In this document: positions 62,724-64,000 of the stretch, piece after piece | Position numbering within the stretch: the stretch's first letter is position 1 | How the letters are laid out: every line of letters begins with the position of its first letter | Source of the DNA: an uncultured Prochlorococcus sp. | GTDB lineage: Bacteria > Cyanobacteriota > Cyanobacteriia > PCC-6307 > Cyanobiaceae | Assembly: GCA_902536555.1 (NCBI GenBank) | Contig: CACAXR010000005.1 | Location: 1-64,000 of the forward strand | Reading direction: 5' to 3' | DNA: 64,000 nucleotides | The notes under the pieces: model-generated | Seen by the model: only the letters and a program-made list of their open reading frames with translations | Database searches by the model: none | What the model was told of the DNA's origin: nothing | Program-made: the position numbers and the translations under genes

Positions 62724-63706
62724 GCTTTGACTGGTTCTTGAATGATTCCGCTTGGAACTTCAGTAAACATAATTGATGATAAATACCTCTCTGCTAAATC
62801 AGGTAGAACAACTACAATTGTCTTCCCAGCATAATCATCTTGTTCAGCTAATCTAACGGCAGCAGCAGCAGCAGCTCCACAAGATATTCCTACTAATAGA
62901 CCTTCCTCTTTAGCTAGTCTAAGAGCCATCTCTATAGACTCGTCATTTGTTACTTGTTCAACCTTGTCAACAATTGATAAGTCAAGGTTCTTAGGAATAA
63001 ATCCTGCTCCAATTCCTTGGATTTTATGTGGTCCGGATTTAACCTCTTCTCCATTCATTGTCTGTGTAATAACAGGACTATGTGATGGTTCTACAGCTAC
63101 AGAAGTAATATTCTTGCCCTTCTCTTGCTTAATGTATCTTGAAACTCCTGTAATTGTGCCGCCAGTTCCAACCCCTGCAACTAGGACATCAATTTCACCA
63201 TCGCAATCATCCCAGATTTCTGGCCCAGTGGTTTTGAAATGAATTTCAGGATTTGCTGGATTATCAAATTGACCTGGCATGAAATATTGAGAAGGATTAC
63301 TTTCTGCAATTTCTTTAGCTTTAGCTATTGCTCCAGGCATACCTTTAGATGCTTCTGTTAAAACAATTTCAGCACCTAACACTGCCATAACCCTTCTTCT
63401 TTCAATAGACATGGATTCTGGCATTGTAAGGATGAGTTTATAACCTCTTGCTGAAGCAGTAAAAGCTAGAGCAATTCCTGTATTTCCAGAAGTTGGTTCA
63501 ACAATAGTTTTGTCTTTTGTAAGTTTTCCACTTTTCTCTGCATCCCAGATCATGTTTGCGCCAATCCTACATTTGACACTATAAGCGGGGTTTCTACCTT
63601 CAATTTTTGCAAGTACTGTAGCTTTCGCGTTTTTAGTAACTGATTTTAATTTTACTAATGGAGTGTTTCCAATAGCAAAACTGTTGTCCTCATAAATTTT
63701 TGCCAT
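62720..63706 (-). CDS. cysK: Cysteine synthase (O-acetylserine sulfhydrylase)
   Basis: PLP enzyme that forms cysteine from O-acetylserine and sulfide. 328 residues. PLP Lys at about 45 in [14 protein letters not shown], phosphate and substrate loop [27 protein letters not shown] (phosphate cup) and [15 protein letters not shown] near 275. Complete. It converges with queA with a 4-bp overlap. Confidence 0.96.
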   Translation of the reverse strand: MAKIYEDNSFAIGNTPLVKLKSVTKNAKATVLAKIEGRNPAYSVKCRIGANMIWDAEKSGKLTKDKTIVEPTSGNTGIALAFTASARGYKLILTMPESMSIERRRVMAVLGAEIVLTEASKGMPGAIAKAKEIAESNPSQYFMPGQFDNPANPEIHFKTTGPEIWDDCDGEIDVLVAGVGTGGTITGVSRYIKQEKGKNITSVAVEPSHSPVITQTMNGEEVKSGPHKIQGIGAGFIPKNLDLSIVDKVEQVTNDESIEMALRLAKEEGLLVGISCGAAAAAAVRLAEQDDYAGKTIVVVLPDLAERYLSSIMFTEVPSGIIQEPVKA

Positions 63707-63790
63707 TTATATATTTAGAAAATATATATTAATACTAACTATTATTTAGAAAAAGAGTATAAAAGTTTCTATACGGTAAATACTAGGAAT

Positions 63791-64000
63791 TTAGAAATTA
63801 TTTAGTGCTTCTGAAAAGGTTTTCCATAATTGATCTTGGTCTTCTAATCCAACTGATACTCTAATAAGGTGCGAGGGTATACCAAAACTTTCAGCCCAAT
63901 CCAACTCGTCATAATGAGCTAGTAAAACATAAGGACAAACTAGAGTAAATTTTGTACCTAAACTAGGACCTTTAGATACTTTTAGAGAATCATAAAATTT
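63791..64000 (-). CDS. C-terminal end of a Cys/Met-metabolism PLP enzyme (metB-type, partial)
   Basis: The last 69 codons of a leftward gene that continues past the window. The end PSHLIRVSVGLEDQDQLWKT then FSEALNNF is the classical C-terminus of cystathionine gamma-synthase and O-acetylhomoserine sulfhydrylase enzymes. It is upstream of cysK on the same strand, which fits a sulfur amino acid cluster. The exact enzyme cannot be told from this part. Confidence 0.8.
   Translation of the reverse strand, partial: KFYDSLKVSKGPSLGTKFTLVCPYVLLAHYDELDWAESFGIPSHLIRVSVGLEDQDQLWKTFSEALNNF

Overview
The window is a very AT-rich chromosome segment from a marine picocyanobacterium, almost certainly a high-light-adapted Prochlorococcus. 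The reasons are the 16S-tRNAIle-tRNAAla-23S-5S operon type, psaE, cobI, pipX/pipY, sepF, tatA, a plastoquinol terminal oxidase, many tiny single-helix proteins and families restricted to marine cyanobacteria (DUF1651, DUF3303, DUF3764, DUF1823, Nif11-like).

Layout. 1-7.3 kb: neutral invertase and a complete rRNA operon. 7.3-23.5 kb: core genes (mutM, psaE, aldehyde dehydrogenase, PTOX, carotenoid-type oxidoreductase, tatA, bcp, arfB) mixed with many short hypothetical genes, several of them under 60 codons. 23.5-27.5 kb: an accessory surface patch (CPBP protease, GT11 and GT2 glycosyltransferases, micro-genes, one amber-interrupted gene, an orphan terminator). 27.5-37 kb: peptidase, photolyase, tenA-thiD, then a run of small stress-type families and micro-genes ending at tRNA-Thr and tRNA-Tyr. 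37-50.7 kb: dense core operons aroQ-miaE-cobI-DUF1823, der-ecfT-pipX-pipY-sepF-proC, recO-deoC-like-hpf, and lipB-acyl synthetase-ylqD. 60.2-64 kb: pdhC, queA, cysK and the end of a metB-type gene.

The exceptional part is about 50.87-60.22 kb: a compact integrated element of about 9.35 kb, visibly less AT-rich than its surroundings, inserted between ylqD and pdhC. It carries a tyrosine integrase at its left end and a serine recombinase with an inverted repeat around its own promoter. It also has a zinc-finger primase-like protein, a string of small unknown genes, a ribbon-helix-helix plus DUF4338 (DruA-like) protein, and a large protein with an apparent Cys-His-Asp (papain/transglutaminase-like) triad. 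A leftward block of small genes follows, three of which have the same 49-bp leader placed 26-28 bp before their start codon. The ends are imperfect copies of the pdhC promoter and first codons, sharing an exact 14-bp core over the pdhC ATG. The target is therefore the 5' end of a housekeeping protein gene rather than a tRNA, with the promoter and start rebuilt on insertion. It resembles the small integrase-driven island elements of Prochlorococcus (tycheposons and phage-satellite-like elements) in size and left-end integrase, but its site and cargo look unusual. No capsid, terminase or tail gene is seen.

All functional calls are from reading the sequence and translated proteins; no database search was run.
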